Source: Owenia fusiformis (taxonomy: Eukaryota > Annelida > Polychaeta > Sabellida > Oweniidae). Taken from it: a stretch of 64,000 nt of DNA. The notes under the pieces are model-generated. The model did no database searches. It was not told where the DNA came from and saw only the letters and a program-made list of their open reading frames with translations. How positions within the stretch are numbered: position 1 is the stretch's first letter; each line of letters opens with the position of its first letter. The position numbers and the translations under genes were made by a program. Where the stretch lies: positions 27,235,248-27,299,247 of the forward strand of contig CAIIXF020000003.1 in the NCBI GenBank assembly GCA_903813345.2, in the 5' to 3' direction. Shown here piece by piece: positions 29,101 through 39,090 of the stretch.

Positions 29101-32100
29101 GACACATTTCTAAGTAATTTATGATCTTTGATCACCCATTGAGTGGTCCACGACTCGTAAAAGGGTTTGATATGTGCTTGTATGTCAATGTATGAGTGCA
29201 CATAAAAGAACACAGGGTTCCTCCAAGAAGGGGTTTCCGAGTCTATCTTCAAGGATTACTTGAGTAAAATATGACTGCACATACTGAGATATTGCTTACT
29301 TCATTGCTGGTAAACGAATATACAATACAATTACTTCTAAGGAAAAAATCCAGTAAGTTTGGATATTTCATCAAGAATTGCATCTAATTTTTTAACTACA
29401 AAGAAACCCCCTAGATAAACATTATTTGAGCTGATATTCCTCTTGAAACATGGTGGATCTTAAAAATATAAAAGTGGATTTCTCCTTTTTGAAGCTTTGA
29501 ACTGAATTTACACTTCTTAATGCTGAAATTGATACTGTAGATTGGGTTAATTTGGCGCTACTTAATTTGGCGATTTTGCCATTTTTGGCATATTGGCGGC
29601 TATTTAATTTGGCGGATATGCAAAAAAATTTAATTAACTTACGCGCCGCGCAGTTTGCGAATTGCCATGTAAATGGGCATGTTTGGCTATGTTCTTTTGA
29701 GGACCACTAGCGATATTCACCACGTTTGTACATTTTTGTGAGATCATCCTTTACATTTTGCACCTTGATCGATGCTGCTACTTTACCATGCTTTTCCTTT
29801 CTAGTTTTTCCCTGAGTATTAATGAGTGACGGACCAGTTCTGAGCCAATTTATGAGAGACATTTTTTCATATTTTTGGAAAAAACTAAACCGGAAATGAC
29901 CTAAATACACTGGACGAAATACCCTAGATAATTCCCGGGGATTCATTCTAAATTTTGGCGAAGATTTATATTGGCGAATTTTTCAATTTTGCCAAATTCG
30001 CCAAATTAAAGCGGGCGCCAAATTAACCCAATCTACAGTAGTTTATCCAAGCATTTTAAGAAAATATGTATGTCAAAGAAGATGTTAAGCCAAATGTTGC
30101 CTTGATAGCTCAGAAAAAGTTAAAATACCTTCTCATTGATTTGATATAAAAATCTAGACTTAATAGAGAATTTTCGTTATAAGTTTTTTAAAAACTTATA
30201 CGTATACTTATACTTATAAACCCAATAAACAAGGTGTTTCATAATTTCCTAATTCGTCGGGAAATATCTCCTAGGACGGTTATAAAAAGGGCCAATGGCA
30301 TACCATCCGTACCCCCTTGATGTAAAGCATGTTTAGTTGTGTCATATGTGTTTTCTAGAATCAAATAGGCTGATATAGCACACGGGTTTTACAGATTTAT
30401 CTACTCTCAAATATATTTTTTGTAGTTGATCGTTTTGAATCACCTTGTAGAAATAACGAAGGGAGAATTAGTTCAGCTAATGAATGAGTCGAGCTATTTG
30501 ATTGGATACTATGCCTATTCAGCCGATTAATTTTAATAAGCCATTCTGGTCAGTAGGTCCACACATATACTATGCGGAGATCCAACTCTGTAAGTTTATA
30601 ATCTGCGTATAAAGGCCCTTTTATACGTAAAAACTTAAAAATTGACCTTATAATTTCATGAGAACTTTGAAATGATCGACTCGCTCGTGTAGTGATTCAC
30701 TTTAAAGGGTCTTGTTTATCGTACACTACAAGGACCCGTCAACTAGAATTTAGTTTATCGTGTTCATAATTGACACTAGCAAAGGACATTGTATTCGCAG
30801 TCCCTAGTTGATGATGAAGCTTGACTATATCGGGAATAGTTATGCCCCACTTGGTACAGATTATGAAAATCAATTTGAATTGATTTTAGTTCGACAAGAC
30901 CCTTTAAACTATAAGTATACGTATAAGTTTTTGAAACAACTTATAACGAAAATTCTCTAATGAAAGCAATCCCTCTTAGGGGTCATAAGCCACTATAACC
31001 TGTTAATATATTACATTGATTTTAATAAAGAAAAAAATCATTGGCACATTTATAACGGATATTGATATTCATTTCACTGACTTGGCATTAAAACGTGTAA
31101 CATAATGATAACGTTTCAAGCTTGTTATTGCATTGGAAACAAAGGGATGGGATTACTTTCCTGTTCTGTTAGATCAATTACTCTGACATTCAAGTAACCA
31201 ACACTTATTTACTAAAATTATGTTGAGATAACGTTATTTTACAGCATATATTTTACAGGACAAAAACAGAATTATCAATAACTGAAGATGTGACATAAAA
31301 AACTACAAAATCATTTGAGTGAAACTGCAAGAACAAATATCTAATGATTATTTTTTACAAGATATGAAGTGGTTAATGGTATTTGTAATGCTTCTTAATG
31401 TAGAAATTCAGAAACACGATAAATGCTTTTATTATTAAATGCATTATACCTTCAGATCATAGTCGATTGAGCTGCGTATAAATCAGGTAGAGATTGATTA
31501 GATCCCTGATGACTATCGTCTTTCATTATTTGTTATTTCTATTTCACTTGGAAGGTTCAGATAAAATACTTGGCAAAGTTCCATATAATGGGTATTATCG
31601 ACATGTCTTTGGAAATTACACAATGAATTTCTATCTATTGCAAACCCTATCCACTCTCCCCACCCCATTCTTAGAAAATATGAAATCAAAAACACATGCT
31701 GTCAAGCAGCAACAGTACTGTATATACCATACCGTTTGAGCTATAGTACAATACTGCACCACAGAATATGGTACTTTGCAGTACCATTGACTCAAAAAAC
31801 CTATACTGCTGTATGACGTGATCAAGATCTATCTTTCTGATGTTTATGTTGTAAGAATCAACTAGAGCTTGTCACCGAAAGAAGGACAGTTTTCTATTAA
31901 TGGCCTTTTCCTATGAAATGACTGTTTGCATTGTCTCTGTTTTAATCAACATATTTGTTGAAAATTTGGATTCGCGAATTATAATTTGCAAAATTCAACA
32001 ATATTGCATTATAATTACATCATGGAAGTTAGTTGAAAGTCAAGAACATTGATCTACAATATTATCCAGAAACAAACCCCCATAGAGACACTTAAGTTAG

Positions 32101-35100
32101 CAAATCTGAAGTACCAGTATTATATGAAATAACCATTCTTCCTTTTTAGTTCAATAAAGGCTACTGAAGTGAACATAATGGTTGTACCTGCAGAAAAATG
32201 ACATGCGATGGTCATGTTTTTTGAGTTCTAAAAATTAAAAAATTAAAATAGATGGATCGGTTCAGAATAAATTTTAGTTGTAAAGTCAATATTAATTATG
32301 CAGAAATACTATCAAGTCCATTCAAACCTTAAAAAGAAATTGATGTTATAAGTATTGAGCAGACAGATTTGTATTGATTTTCACTACATCCTATGATCAT
32401 AAAGTAGGAATGTGATACCTTTTTGTGACTTATCTACCACTTATAATATGAATCAGTGATCTCCCCATGTCACTTTTACCGGGGGCTCCCCCTACTTGAA
32501 ACCAAAGGTCCCCCAGTTGGCACCCAGTTGGAATCTCCACTTCAACTTCTGATTTGAAAAATGAGTGAAGTAAGCACCTACACTGAGATATTGTGAGCGT
32601 AGCGAGTGCTGATTTTTTCAGACTTGAAATCTTGCACCAAGTTGAAAATTTCTTTTGGGGAGAACACTGTGAATCAAAGGAAAAATATCAATATTTTCTT
32701 CTTATCCCAGGATCTTTGCATTTGAGTATGAGGCTTAAAAAATAGTAACACAGTAAAGTAAAACCTGTGTATAATATTGAACATTTTTAACGAGACAAAA
32801 GCATTCAGTGTTGGTAGGTGTTCACTGTATTTCAATACATAGATTCTGATAGTCATCACATCTTTCTGTTTCACTAGCAACATGTAACTAAGAAGAAATG
32901 AAATGGAATGGCATGTTTTATTAAGTTGGGGTGATAAAATAAATGCAATACCCCATTCAACTATTTCTACACAAAAATTACAATCGTAATAACCTCCCAA
33001 GTTAGATCTATTAAAACATAATATTTAACGGAATTGTATGTCATAGCGTTGATTTAGCTTGCTATTACTTCCTTTCATCAATACTTTATCTGATCCTTTA
33101 TATAAATAATTATTGAATAACTTTTAAAGATTACTAACCAAATGTAAGTCAACCAAGATTATTGCCATTTTCATTTCAGAACAGAAAATAGAAAATTACT
33201 TTAACTGGTACAGTAGATATCGATATATGTAACTTAGCCTAGATAAAATAATATTAGCAAACCTTCTTAGGTGCCCTATGGCAACAGATACTAAATAATT
33301 CATTCTACAGTATAGATATTTTTTCCAATAAAAGTAAAAGATTCATGTAACATGAGTAATTGACAGTAAAAACTAGGGATGTCACGGTTTCCAATATTAT
33401 CCCGTTACTCTGGACTTTGGTCTCGGCACGGGACGGGACAACCCGCTTGTACCGAAGATTTCGGTCCATGTTCAGGATATGTATACTATTTCTCCTATAT
33501 ATGACCCCTAAAACTTCCCAAATGCACGATAAATATGATCTAAACTAGAATTTTCTTTTGTTTTTTTCAATTTATCTGCCGGAGTGCGTTCAAGCCTAAA
33601 TGTCATCAAGTGGCAACTAGAAAAACAGCAACTCCACGGAGTAGCAAATCCCACCGAACGGCAGTTGAGTTACCAAAGATTACGAAAATGAAAATGAAAA
33701 ATGGCAGCCATTCTGAAGCCTCTGAAGATCAGCCGCCATCTTAAAATTTTTTCTAAAACAGAGCTACTGAGTTTTTAGGCATCAGCATATAAAATTTGAA
33801 CCGAATCTGTTCACTGGTATTTGACTTATCAAAGATTACGTTTTTTCTTATGAAAAATGGCTACCATTTTGAAATTCAGCCGCCATCTTGAAAAAATTTT
33901 CTCGAACAGATCTACTGTGTCCCTAGGAATCATCATATAAAAAATGAGCCAAATCTGTTCACTGGTATTTGAGTTATCAAAGATTACGTTTTTTTACGAA
34001 AAATGGCGTCCATTTTGAAATTCAGCCGCCATCTTGAAAATTCTTTCTTGAACAGATCTCCTTTGTCCCTAGGCATCATCATATAAAATTTGAGCCAAAT
34101 CCGTTCACTGGTATTTGAGTAATCAAAGATTACCTTTTTTTATGAAAAATGGCTGCAATTTTGAATATCAGGCTGCCATCTTGAAAATTCTTTCTCGAAC
34201 AGATCTATTGTGTCCCTAGGCATTATCATATAAAATTTGAACCAAATCCGTTCATTGGTATTTGAGTTATCAAAGATTACGTTTTTTTTACGAAAAATGG
34301 CCGCCATTTTGACAATCAGTGGCCATTTCGAAAATCCCATCTTGAGCGAAGCTCCTTTGTCCCTAGGCATAAGCATATAAAATTTGAACCAAATCCGTTC
34401 ACTGGTATTTGAGTTACCAGAGATAATGTTTTTTTACAAAAAATGGCCGCCATTTTGAATTTCAGCGGCCATCTTGAAAATTGTATCTCGAACAGATCTA
34501 CTGTGTCCCTTGGCATCACCATATACAATTTGAACCAAATCCGTTCACTGGTATTTGAGTTATCAAAGATTAAGTTTTTTTACGAAAAATGGCCGCCATT
34601 TTGAAATCTAGCCACCATCTTGAAAATTTTTACTCGAACATATCTACTGTGTCCCTAGGCATCAGCATATAAAATTTTAACCAAATCCGCAAAGTAGTAT
34701 TTGAGCTATTAAAGATTACATTTTTTACGAAAAATGGCCGCCATTTTGACAATCAGTGGCCATTTCGAAAATCCCATCTTGAGCGAAGCTCCTTTGTCCC
34801 TAGGCATAAGCATATAAAATTTGAACCAAATCCGTTCACTGGTATTTGAGTTACCAGAGATAATGTTTTTTTACAAAAAATGGCCGCCATTTTGAATTTC
34901 AGCGGCCATCTTGAAAATTGTATCTCGAACAGATCTACTGTGTCCCTTGGCATCACCATATACAATTTGAACCAAATCCGTTCACTGGTATTTGAGTTAT
35001 CAAAGATTAAGTTTTTTTACGAAAAATGGCCGCCATTTTGAAATCTAGCCACCATCTTGAAAATTTTTACTCGAACATATCTACTGTGTCCCTAGGCATC

Positions 35101-37292
35101 AGCATATAAAATTTTAACCAAATCCGCAAAGTAGTATTTGAGCTATTAAAGATTACATTTTTTACGAAAAATGGCGGCCATTTTGAATTCAGTGGCCATA
35201 TTGAAAATTCCTTCTCGAGCAGAGGTCCTACACCCATAAGGCATAAGCCTATAAAATTTGAATCAAATCCGTGAAACGTTATTTGAGTTATCGCCCGGAC
35301 AAACAGACGGACGGACGGACAAACGGACGGACGGACGGACGGCTTTCCTATATCCCTCTCGAACTTCGTTCGGTGGGATAATTACTATAAGTGATTATAA
35401 GTGAAAATTCAGGACAGAACATGCAGTTTTATCGATAACAGTGTTTCCCTTTGAAATATGCCTTAATTTAAACAATAAAACTTCATTGGCGAGAAAGGTA
35501 ACAACTTCAAATTAACCTCAGATTACATGTACATGTTTTTACGCAACATGCGCAGCCCTCTTATGACATTCAAAAGATCCGCTCTGCTTTAAAGTCCCCA
35601 TCTAAAGTTTAAACCACTTTGGCTTATAGTGTAGTCTTACCCTATGTTATCAAAGTGTGATATGTGAAACTTTTTTTTTAAATTTCAAAAAGTGGTTTTT
35701 GATAGACTTTTTGTTCCAAAATTTGTGAATTTATTTAAAACTAACTTTTAGAGGTCACACATATCTTTTAATTAGCAACAACTCATACCAATACATAGCA
35801 TTCATCCTCACATGTTTTTTGCCGAAAAAATTAAGAAAATCGGTTCATAAATAAGCGAGAAATGAACTTATCAGTGCATGAAAATAGTTCCGAGAAAAAT
35901 GCATTTAAAAATTCTAGTTCTCATAGAAACCAATGGTACAATGATATCTAAAACATAATATATTCTTCCTTTTAACCTGGTTAGACAATCAACATTGGTA
36001 TATTATTGAAGTCTAGCATAATTAGAAAAGATTGACGTCGAAAAAAAAAAATTTCAATTTTTTTCAAAAAGTTTTTGGTACCTTAGTGACATCACTAATG
36101 GTGCAAAATATTTTTGATATGCTAAAACATTGAAGTGGCCCATTAAATATGGCATTTTATTATTGAAATAGTGTGTCCTTTGATAGATCTTTGCATTGGT
36201 GTTAAAAAGATAATCTTTTTCGAAATGCATTTAGAAATATTTGATGATTAAAAAATTTCAACTTTTTTTGAAAAATGGCGGGAAATTTGAATATTTGAGA
36301 AATGAAATGCTCACAACTTTTTTTTCAAAAAAATTTTTTCTTTCAAAAATCTCTTGAATAACTTTTAAGTCATGACAAATAGTAAATGAATGATAAAAAA
36401 ATATTTTCAAACTTTAGACGGGGACTTTAAGCAAACCCGGAAGTAGACGGAAAACTTGTTGAAAGTTGTTGAACTGTTTTAAACTTATTAACTATGTTAT
36501 TGGTTATGTCCCGTCCCGTCATGAAGGTCCGTCCCAAAATGGATAATTCCTGTCCCAAAATAGTTTTGTCCCGTGACATCCCTAGTAAAAACTGTCTTAA
36601 TAAACGCCTCTCACTGGTGAAGACCTGTGTTTAGTGAACACAACTTCAAGACACATTTTACATTGACTCCTGTATAAATTCCCTACTCTGTGATGAACAC
36701 TTACCTACAGTGAACACTTTTTATGGCTCCATAGGTATTCACTACATACAGGTTTTACTGTATTGTTTCTATATAATGGAACAACATGGAGGCATAGACA
36801 TAGTATTACGCTGATTAGAACATGTAATCTCGCAAACAAATTTGTGTATAGCATTTGTTGATGTATCTGTTTCAAAAATGCTCCTTGTTAAACTTACCAT
36901 CTTATGTAGTCATCCAAGAGGTCATTTAGGGTTGTTTTATATTTAACTTCCTTCTGTTTTCCCGACCCGACTTTCTTCCCTCCAACATCTGCTGAAATAA
37001 TGCCAACTTCTGACCAGCCGAACCGCCGCTCAAATAAATAGTGCGTAAACTTATCCAAATCATTTTGGTTCAAGAAAATATCAGTTACTGATTTATCAGG
37101 GAATGGATTGTCATCGTCTGGTGTAGATGCCGCAGTACGAAGCCATTCTTTTTCAAAAATATCTTCGTCGCCTTCCAGGTCAAGGAAAATATCAGAAGGT
37201 GGGATGAGATCTTGACGTAATTTAGATAGATGTAACACTTCTTCCTCACAAGATGTCACCGCTAGTAGCAGCTCTGCTGGGTTATCCATCAT
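2127..37292 (-). CDS. 23-exon gene for a 1226-aa HEAT/ARM-like helical repeat protein, family not recognised
   Basis: Coding exons in transcript order: 37292-36898, 28355-28214, 27733-27581, 27387-27336, 23616-23390, 23041-22856, 22435-22309, 22060-21800, 21515-21341, 15340-15208, 14808-14746, 9780-9704, 7483-7345, 7031-6930, 6490-6305, 5854-5672, 4906-4712, 4390-4236, 3855-3711, 3498-3379, 3149-3035, 2892-2705, 2288-2127. Each pair is bounded by AG and GT, phases match at every junction, and the total is 3681 nt ending in TGA. The ATG at 37292 is chosen because an in-frame TAA lies 12 bases upstream, after a 3' splice site near 37336, so a noncoding 5' exon is likely. Residues 1-131 are acidic. 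About 130-425 and 710-1070 are regular amphipathic helical segments like HEAT/ARM repeats (for example HPQLSIREHAIKAF). About 428-710 is a hydrophilic, Ser/Thr/Arg-rich linker interrupted by a conserved-looking WEWREGRLFAYE segment. The tail (about 1073-1173) is Ser/Asp/Glu-rich with SDWDNWSDDEE, then a short charged helix. No kinase, WD40 or membrane segment is seen. A scaffold role is inferred only from the fold type. Confidence 0.85.
2308..2512. repeat. non-autonomous repeat in the last intron of the HEAT-like gene
   Basis: A roughly 200-bp segment is closely similar to the repeat units of the element at 12756-13604. Shared blocks are 'TTTACCCAG', 'CTCTTGCATCTGTAAAAATT', 'AGCACAAGACAAC' and an end 'AGCACTTTGAATAAGTGCAAT'. 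It fills about half of the intron between the last two coding exons (2289-2704). Confidence 0.6.
3976..4166. repeat. short intronic repeat with GTGGGTGCA / TGCACCCAC blocks
   Basis: The intron between exons 3855-3711 and 4390-4236 holds a segment with repeated GCACCCAC words and an end 'GGAGAACCCTGG'. The end style resembles the dispersed repeat at 32454-32669 and 58990-59202, whose ends are CAGTGATCTCCCC and GGGGAGAACACTG. Probably a hAT-type MITE remnant; boundaries are approximate. Confidence 0.35.
4976..5198. mobile_element. 223-bp TA-flanked MITE (CTGTACTTCTACTTAATTTGG ends)
   Basis: The left end CTGTACTTCTACTTAATTT and the right end AAATTAAGAAGAAGTACAA are imperfect inverted copies, each flanked by TA (4974-4975 and 5199-5200). 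The inner 'CAAATTAAGTAG' words recall the larger family at 29535-30038. A TA target duplication with short inverted ends fits the Tc1/mariner superfamily. It lies in a HEAT-like gene intron and has no coding capacity. Confidence 0.6.
5897..5927. repeat. 31-bp remnant of the CAGGGTG-ended MITE family
   Basis: CAGGGTG and its inverted copy CACCCTG are separated by only 17 bases and flanked by TA on both sides. The ends match those of the elements at 56700-56922 and 62255-62811, so this looks like an extreme deletion derivative of the family. It sits 43 bases upstream, in transcript sense, of HEAT-like gene exon 5854-5672. Confidence 0.5.
7484..9703. other. intron of the HEAT-like gene, no structure recognised
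   Basis: AT-rich intronic DNA of 2.2 kb. Reading frames in it are short and lack matching splice phases. I saw no repeat with definable ends. Confidence 0.6.
11472..11766. repeat. truncated copy of the GTCACCAC-ended element
   Basis: It starts with the family head 'AACAAGGCATTAACATGACA' then AAATGTCACCACC, and contains two degenerate copies of the 'CAGATTTGAA..TCTGAGAAC..GTAGATGATTTT' unit that is amplified at 23931-25200. It ends at 'TGTAAGAATTTGTTACAGAC' without the matching right terminus. It lies in a HEAT-like gene intron. Confidence 0.65.
12756..13604. mobile_element. 849-bp element with inverted ends TATCGCACTTTGAA and internal tandem units
   Basis: Ends TATCGCACTTTGAA (12756) and TTCAAAGTGCGATA (to 13604) are perfect inverted copies. 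Inside are three copies of a unit of about 150-170 bp containing 'AAAATGGCC(G/A)CCA', 'CCTAATCAGA(T)CTTGG' and 'TGCTCTTGCATCTGTAAA'. Near the right end is a C/G-rich stretch of CCCG/CACG words (13517-13558), very unlike the surrounding AT-rich DNA. No transposase frame is present, so it is non-autonomous. It lies in a HEAT-like gene intron. Confidence 0.7.
13605..14745. other. intron segment of the HEAT-like gene, no structure recognised
   Basis: AT-rich DNA between the element ending at 13604 and the coding exon 14808-14746. Short open frames occur on both strands but none has coding features or splice phases that would join the gene. Confidence 0.55.
18053..18170. repeat. GTCACCAC-ended MITE nested in the foldback element
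   Basis: Starts 'ACATGCAAAATGTCACCAC' and ends 'GTGGTGGTGACATA', the inverted-end pattern of the family also found at 25.3, 43.2, 45.6 and 53.6 kb. About 118 bp, non-coding. Confidence 0.6.
19643..20058. mobile_element. 416-bp MITE with ends AGATGCGAGTAG / CTACTCGTATCT
   Basis: Short inverted ends enclose an AT-rich, non-coding interior. A second copy of the whole element lies in the same orientation at 61749-62133. The two share long blocks such as 'AATAACATGGCAGGGTATTA' and 'TTTCAAAGTTGATAAAC', which establishes the family from within the window. Confidence 0.75.
20636..20720. repeat. short inverted repeat ACAAGGTGTCCACT / AGTGGACACCATGTA
   Basis: Inverted ends separated by about 55 bases form a potential hairpin-type mini element in a HEAT-like gene intron. 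The rest of 20230-21340 is unremarkable AT-rich intron. Confidence 0.4.
23201..23366. repeat. 83-bp tandem duplication in an intron
   Basis: The block starting 'TGTCAGAACTGACACTCTTT' at 23201 is repeated from 23284 with a few substitutions, ending 'AAATCAATTGAGTGTA'. It lies just downstream of the donor of exon 23616-23390. Confidence 0.7.
23706..23854. mobile_element. 149-bp MITE with ends CAGGGGTTGAGCTAAGG / TTTAGCTCAAGCCCTG
   Basis: Inverted ends of about 16 bp with a few mismatches enclose a sequence with further inverted words (CCAGT / ACTGG). The CAGGG ends resemble hAT-type elements, but I could not see an 8-bp target duplication. Non-coding, in a HEAT-like gene intron. Confidence 0.6.
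23931..25489. repeat. tandem-repeat-expanded GTCACCAC element
   Basis: The element opens with 'CATGACAAAATGTCACCACC' and closes with 'GGTGGTGACATA'. Its interior has about nine imperfect units of roughly 110-150 bp built on 'GTCAGATTTGAA', 'CTGAGAACATGTAGATGATT', 'GTCAATTTGAAGCAAGTTGA' and 'CTTTTTGACCTTGAGAAGGT'. The last 200 bp add four copies of a shorter unit (about 58 bp) with 'GGAGACCATAACAATATGTC' and the palindromic 'CACCACTTTTGGTGGTG'. The long open frames here are repeat translations. Confidence 0.8.
25494..26962. mobile_element. 1.47-kb element with 21-bp perfect inverted ends
   Basis: ACAGTACTCACACTACCCTA(C) at 25494 is matched by its exact inverse ending at 26962. No transposase-like frame was found inside, so it is non-autonomous or degraded. 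It abuts the GTCACCAC tandem array on the left with no spacer beyond a few bases, which suggests insertion at or next to that array's end. I could not define a target duplication with confidence. Confidence 0.7.
28403..28702 (-). repeat. tandem copies of the exon-2 splice acceptor and exon start of the HEAT-like gene
   Basis: The true coding exon 28355-28214 begins after a TTTTAG acceptor with codons YLCQTMCSPILEGLRYTIL. Upstream in transcript sense, the acceptor plus about 54 bases of exon start recur with first bases at 28456 and 28599, and a decayed copy lies at about 28647-28702. The first two keep an AG acceptor and the same reading frame, then run into intron sequence and a stop. They are best read as tandem duplications of an intron/exon junction, not as additional constitutive exons. 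Confidence 0.8.
29535..30038. mobile_element. 504-bp TA-flanked MITE (CTGTAGATTGGGTTAATTTGG family)
   Basis: Near-perfect inverted ends CTGTAGATTGGGTTAATTTGG and AAATTAACCCAATCTACAG are flanked by TA (29533-29534, 30039-30040). Sub-terminal words TTGGCG and CGCCAAATT are inverted further inward. It is the minimal version of the element that bounds 16059-20228. The TA target fits Tc1/mariner; there is no coding capacity. Confidence 0.8.
30165..30959. mobile_element. 795-bp element with inverted ends TAGAGAATTTTCGTTATAAG
   Basis: The left end TAGAGAATTTTCGTTATAAG and its exact inverse at the right are followed inward by further imperfect inverted sequence (CTTATACGTATACTTATA). The interior is non-coding and contains two inverted words around 'GACCCTTTAAA' / 'TTTAAAGGGTC'. 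It lies in the long first coding intron of the HEAT-like gene. Confidence 0.7.
31000..32453. other. intron of the HEAT-like gene, no structure recognised
   Basis: AT-rich intronic DNA with short non-coding open frames. A cluster of 'TACTGTA' and 'GGTAC' words near 31715-31815 hints at a decayed palindromic repeat, but ends cannot be set. Confidence 0.5.
32454..32669. mobile_element. 216-bp dispersed repeat with ends CAGTGATCTCCCC / GGGGAGAACACTG
   Basis: Inverted ends CAGTG(A/T)TCTCCCC bound a non-coding segment. A full-length copy in opposite orientation lies at 58990-59202 with the same order of blocks ('TTTTACCGGGGGCTCCCCCT', 'AATGAGTGAAGTAAGCACC'). CAGTG ends are typical of hAT-type elements, but the flanks are too diverged to confirm a target duplication. 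Confidence 0.7.
33374..36584. mobile_element. 3.2-kb hAT-like element with perfect 8-bp target duplication
   Basis: Inverted ends TAGGGATGTCACGG and CCGTGACATCCCTA are flanked by GTAAAAAC at 33366-33373 and 36585-36592, an exact 8-bp duplication as made by hAT transposases. Sub-terminal CGGGACGGGAC / GTCCCGTCCCG words are also inverted. A second member lies at 39730-41425. No intact transposase frame is seen; the interior is largely a nested element with a tandem array (33617-35383) plus AT-rich DNA. Confidence 0.88.
33617..35383. repeat. nested element with ~146-bp tandem array and (GGAC)n tract
   Basis: One end is CTAGAAAAACAGCAACTCCA followed by CGGAGTAGCAAATCCCA; the other is TGGGATAAT preceded by 'CTCGAACTTCGTTCGG'. 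Between them are about 11 units of roughly 146 bp carrying 'AAAATGGCCGCCATTTTGAA', 'TCGAACAGATCTACTGTGTC' and 'AACCAAATCCGTTCACTGG', then a GGAC-rich tract (35294-35342). Blocks 34316-34528 and 34753-34965 are identical, offset by 437 bp (three units), so the array recently expanded by a higher-order step. The same family, inverted, is at 45773-46491, and one end alone is at 59427-59462. Confidence 0.8.
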
Positions 37293-38357
37293 GTGACGTG
37301 GTTATAGGCTTGTGGTTTGAGATACTTTTGATCAACTGAAATTAAATAAAAAATACACTGAACCACATGTAAAAAATAGATGCTATGCTTATTAACATTG
37401 AAATCTGATCTAAAAGATGTATTCATTCATATTAAGTCATTTAAGGACTTAAATGTTTTTCAATTTGAAACATATCTGTGCTTACATCTGTTTCTCTTTA
37501 AAAAAGAACTTTTACTTTTATTATTTTTTGCATTCAATTTCTCAGAATCATGACTTAAAGGTTAAATCATAATTTACATGCCAATAGAATCATCTGGGTA
37601 TGCCAATATAGTTTAGATATTACCCTGGACATTTTTCTTTTATAAACTCTCATTTTAACATAGTATTACTGTAACTTTTTGTCTGCATAATTTCTTTGAA
37701 TTGGGTGATAACCACGATTTGCATATTCGTTTGACTTCTGAAATTTTTCAGTTTCTCGAAACTTGATGATTTTTGTCAATATATCATTTTATCGAGTATG
37801 GAGTATAGGGGTACTCATCAACCATCAATGATTGATTTCTAAATGGTCAATGAAATACTGCATGAAACGTGTCTGGGGAAATGTTATGAAATATTTGCCA
37901 GGGAAACCAGATAGGCAAAACATATGATAAATGAATTGGCAGACCCCTTCTTATGTTGAAGCAACTGAGGCCAAGATGATTAAGTTGAATTTATTTTTGT
38001 TCTTTAAAATTTCCATTGATGTTCTACTGTATTGTTAAAGCCTGAGTAGCATGGTATACACTTTTACACTTATATGTTAAAAGTTAAAAAGCCTTTAAAG
38101 GTTAGGCCAAAGTTCTGGTCTGAAAACAAAATATGAAAATTCTAGTTCAAACAAAAAAAATGAAATGCATAAAATAAAACCTCATCAAGAATAACCACGA
38201 CTAAGCTGATGAATAATATCCGCACAGTGTTAGATGGGGCTGAGGTTGGACCATACATACAAATAAAGACACACAGTACACGTATAAGTTAACAAATGCA
38301 CCTAATACAGGGATGACCCTAAATGTGAAGAATAGTCCAAAAAGATGAAATACAATG

Positions 38358-38520
38358 CAGGGGTTTCTTTAGCAGCAGGCAATTTTTACTGGTTTTCACA
38401 ACATCGCCTGTTGTTTTTAGAGACTTTCAACTTTTCCATGTTAAACTTATGATTTCCATTAATTTCGCCTGTCGTTTTCATTTATTTAGCCTGTTGTGAG
38501 AAATTCTAATGAAACCCCTG
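38358..38520. mobile_element. 163-bp MITE with ends CAGGGGTTTC / GAAACCCCTG
   Basis: Perfect 10-bp inverted ends enclose repeated 'GCCTGTTGT' / 'GCCTGTCGT' words. CAATG flanks both sides (38353-38357 and 38521-38525), an apparent 5-bp duplication. Non-coding. Confidence 0.65.
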
Positions 38521-39090
38521 CAATGTAACAGCAATAACACCCTTCATATTCGACTTTTAAGAAAAAAATTAGCTAATGCAACCAAAACGGAAGCTCTCTG
38601 TGACATGTTACAAAACAATACGATATGAAGGCTATTCTTATCTTCTAAATCTTTAATATACGAGTCATAATTGATAATGTTTTCAAAAAACGGGGTCCTG
38701 ATTTCAGAGTGATGAAGTTATAGGTTATAGCAAAATGAAATTATGGTTTATACACTATTAAATGTTATGTCGGAGAAATCATGCTACATAGCTTGATCGA
38801 ATGACCTATTTTGTCAACCACTCCCGCAATGACAAGTTTGAACTTGTGAAAGTCTCCTCTAGGCTGAGCTCAGCTGTGTTATCAATGCAATTTGAAATTA
38901 TGCAATTTTACAAAGGTAACTGAGTATTATCATGTTTGCAAATTTCTTGCTTTAGGCTTCAAAATAAAGTTTGTATGATCTGCAAAATATTTCTACTTTA
39001 TATCGACCGATCAGATTTCAAATAATGAGACGGTTTGCAAAATAAACCAGAGAAATTTTTCTACCTGTCATCCACCATGTTGTTTACGTG

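Larger units (their letters stand above)
33363..36762. mobile_element. MITE (ACAGTAAAA...TTTTACTGT) split by a hAT-like insertion
   Basis: Left piece 33363-33373 (ACAGTAAAAAC) and right piece 36585-36762, ending ACAGGTTTTACTGTA, form one short element once the 3.2-kb insertion at 33374-36584 and one copy of its target duplication are discounted. The ends and the 'TTCACTA' words match the intact copy at 42918-43096. This gives a relative age: the MITE predates the hAT-like insertion. Confidence 0.65.

Noticed and set aside
34140-34965. Three similar 70-78-residue minus-strand frames
   Set aside because: Direct products of the 146-bp tandem units (unit length leaves frames open); the copies are identical because the DNA block is duplicated.
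35294-35342. GGAC microsatellite as an independent feature
   Set aside because: The same tract, as GTCCGT, occurs at the matching place in the inverted copy at 45773, so it is part of that element.
39060-39080. Possible coding first exon of the HEAT-like gene (ATGGTGGATGACAG then a donor)
   Set aside because: Joined to the acceptor near 37336 it meets a TGA at once, so it can only be 5' UTR or an upstream ORF.
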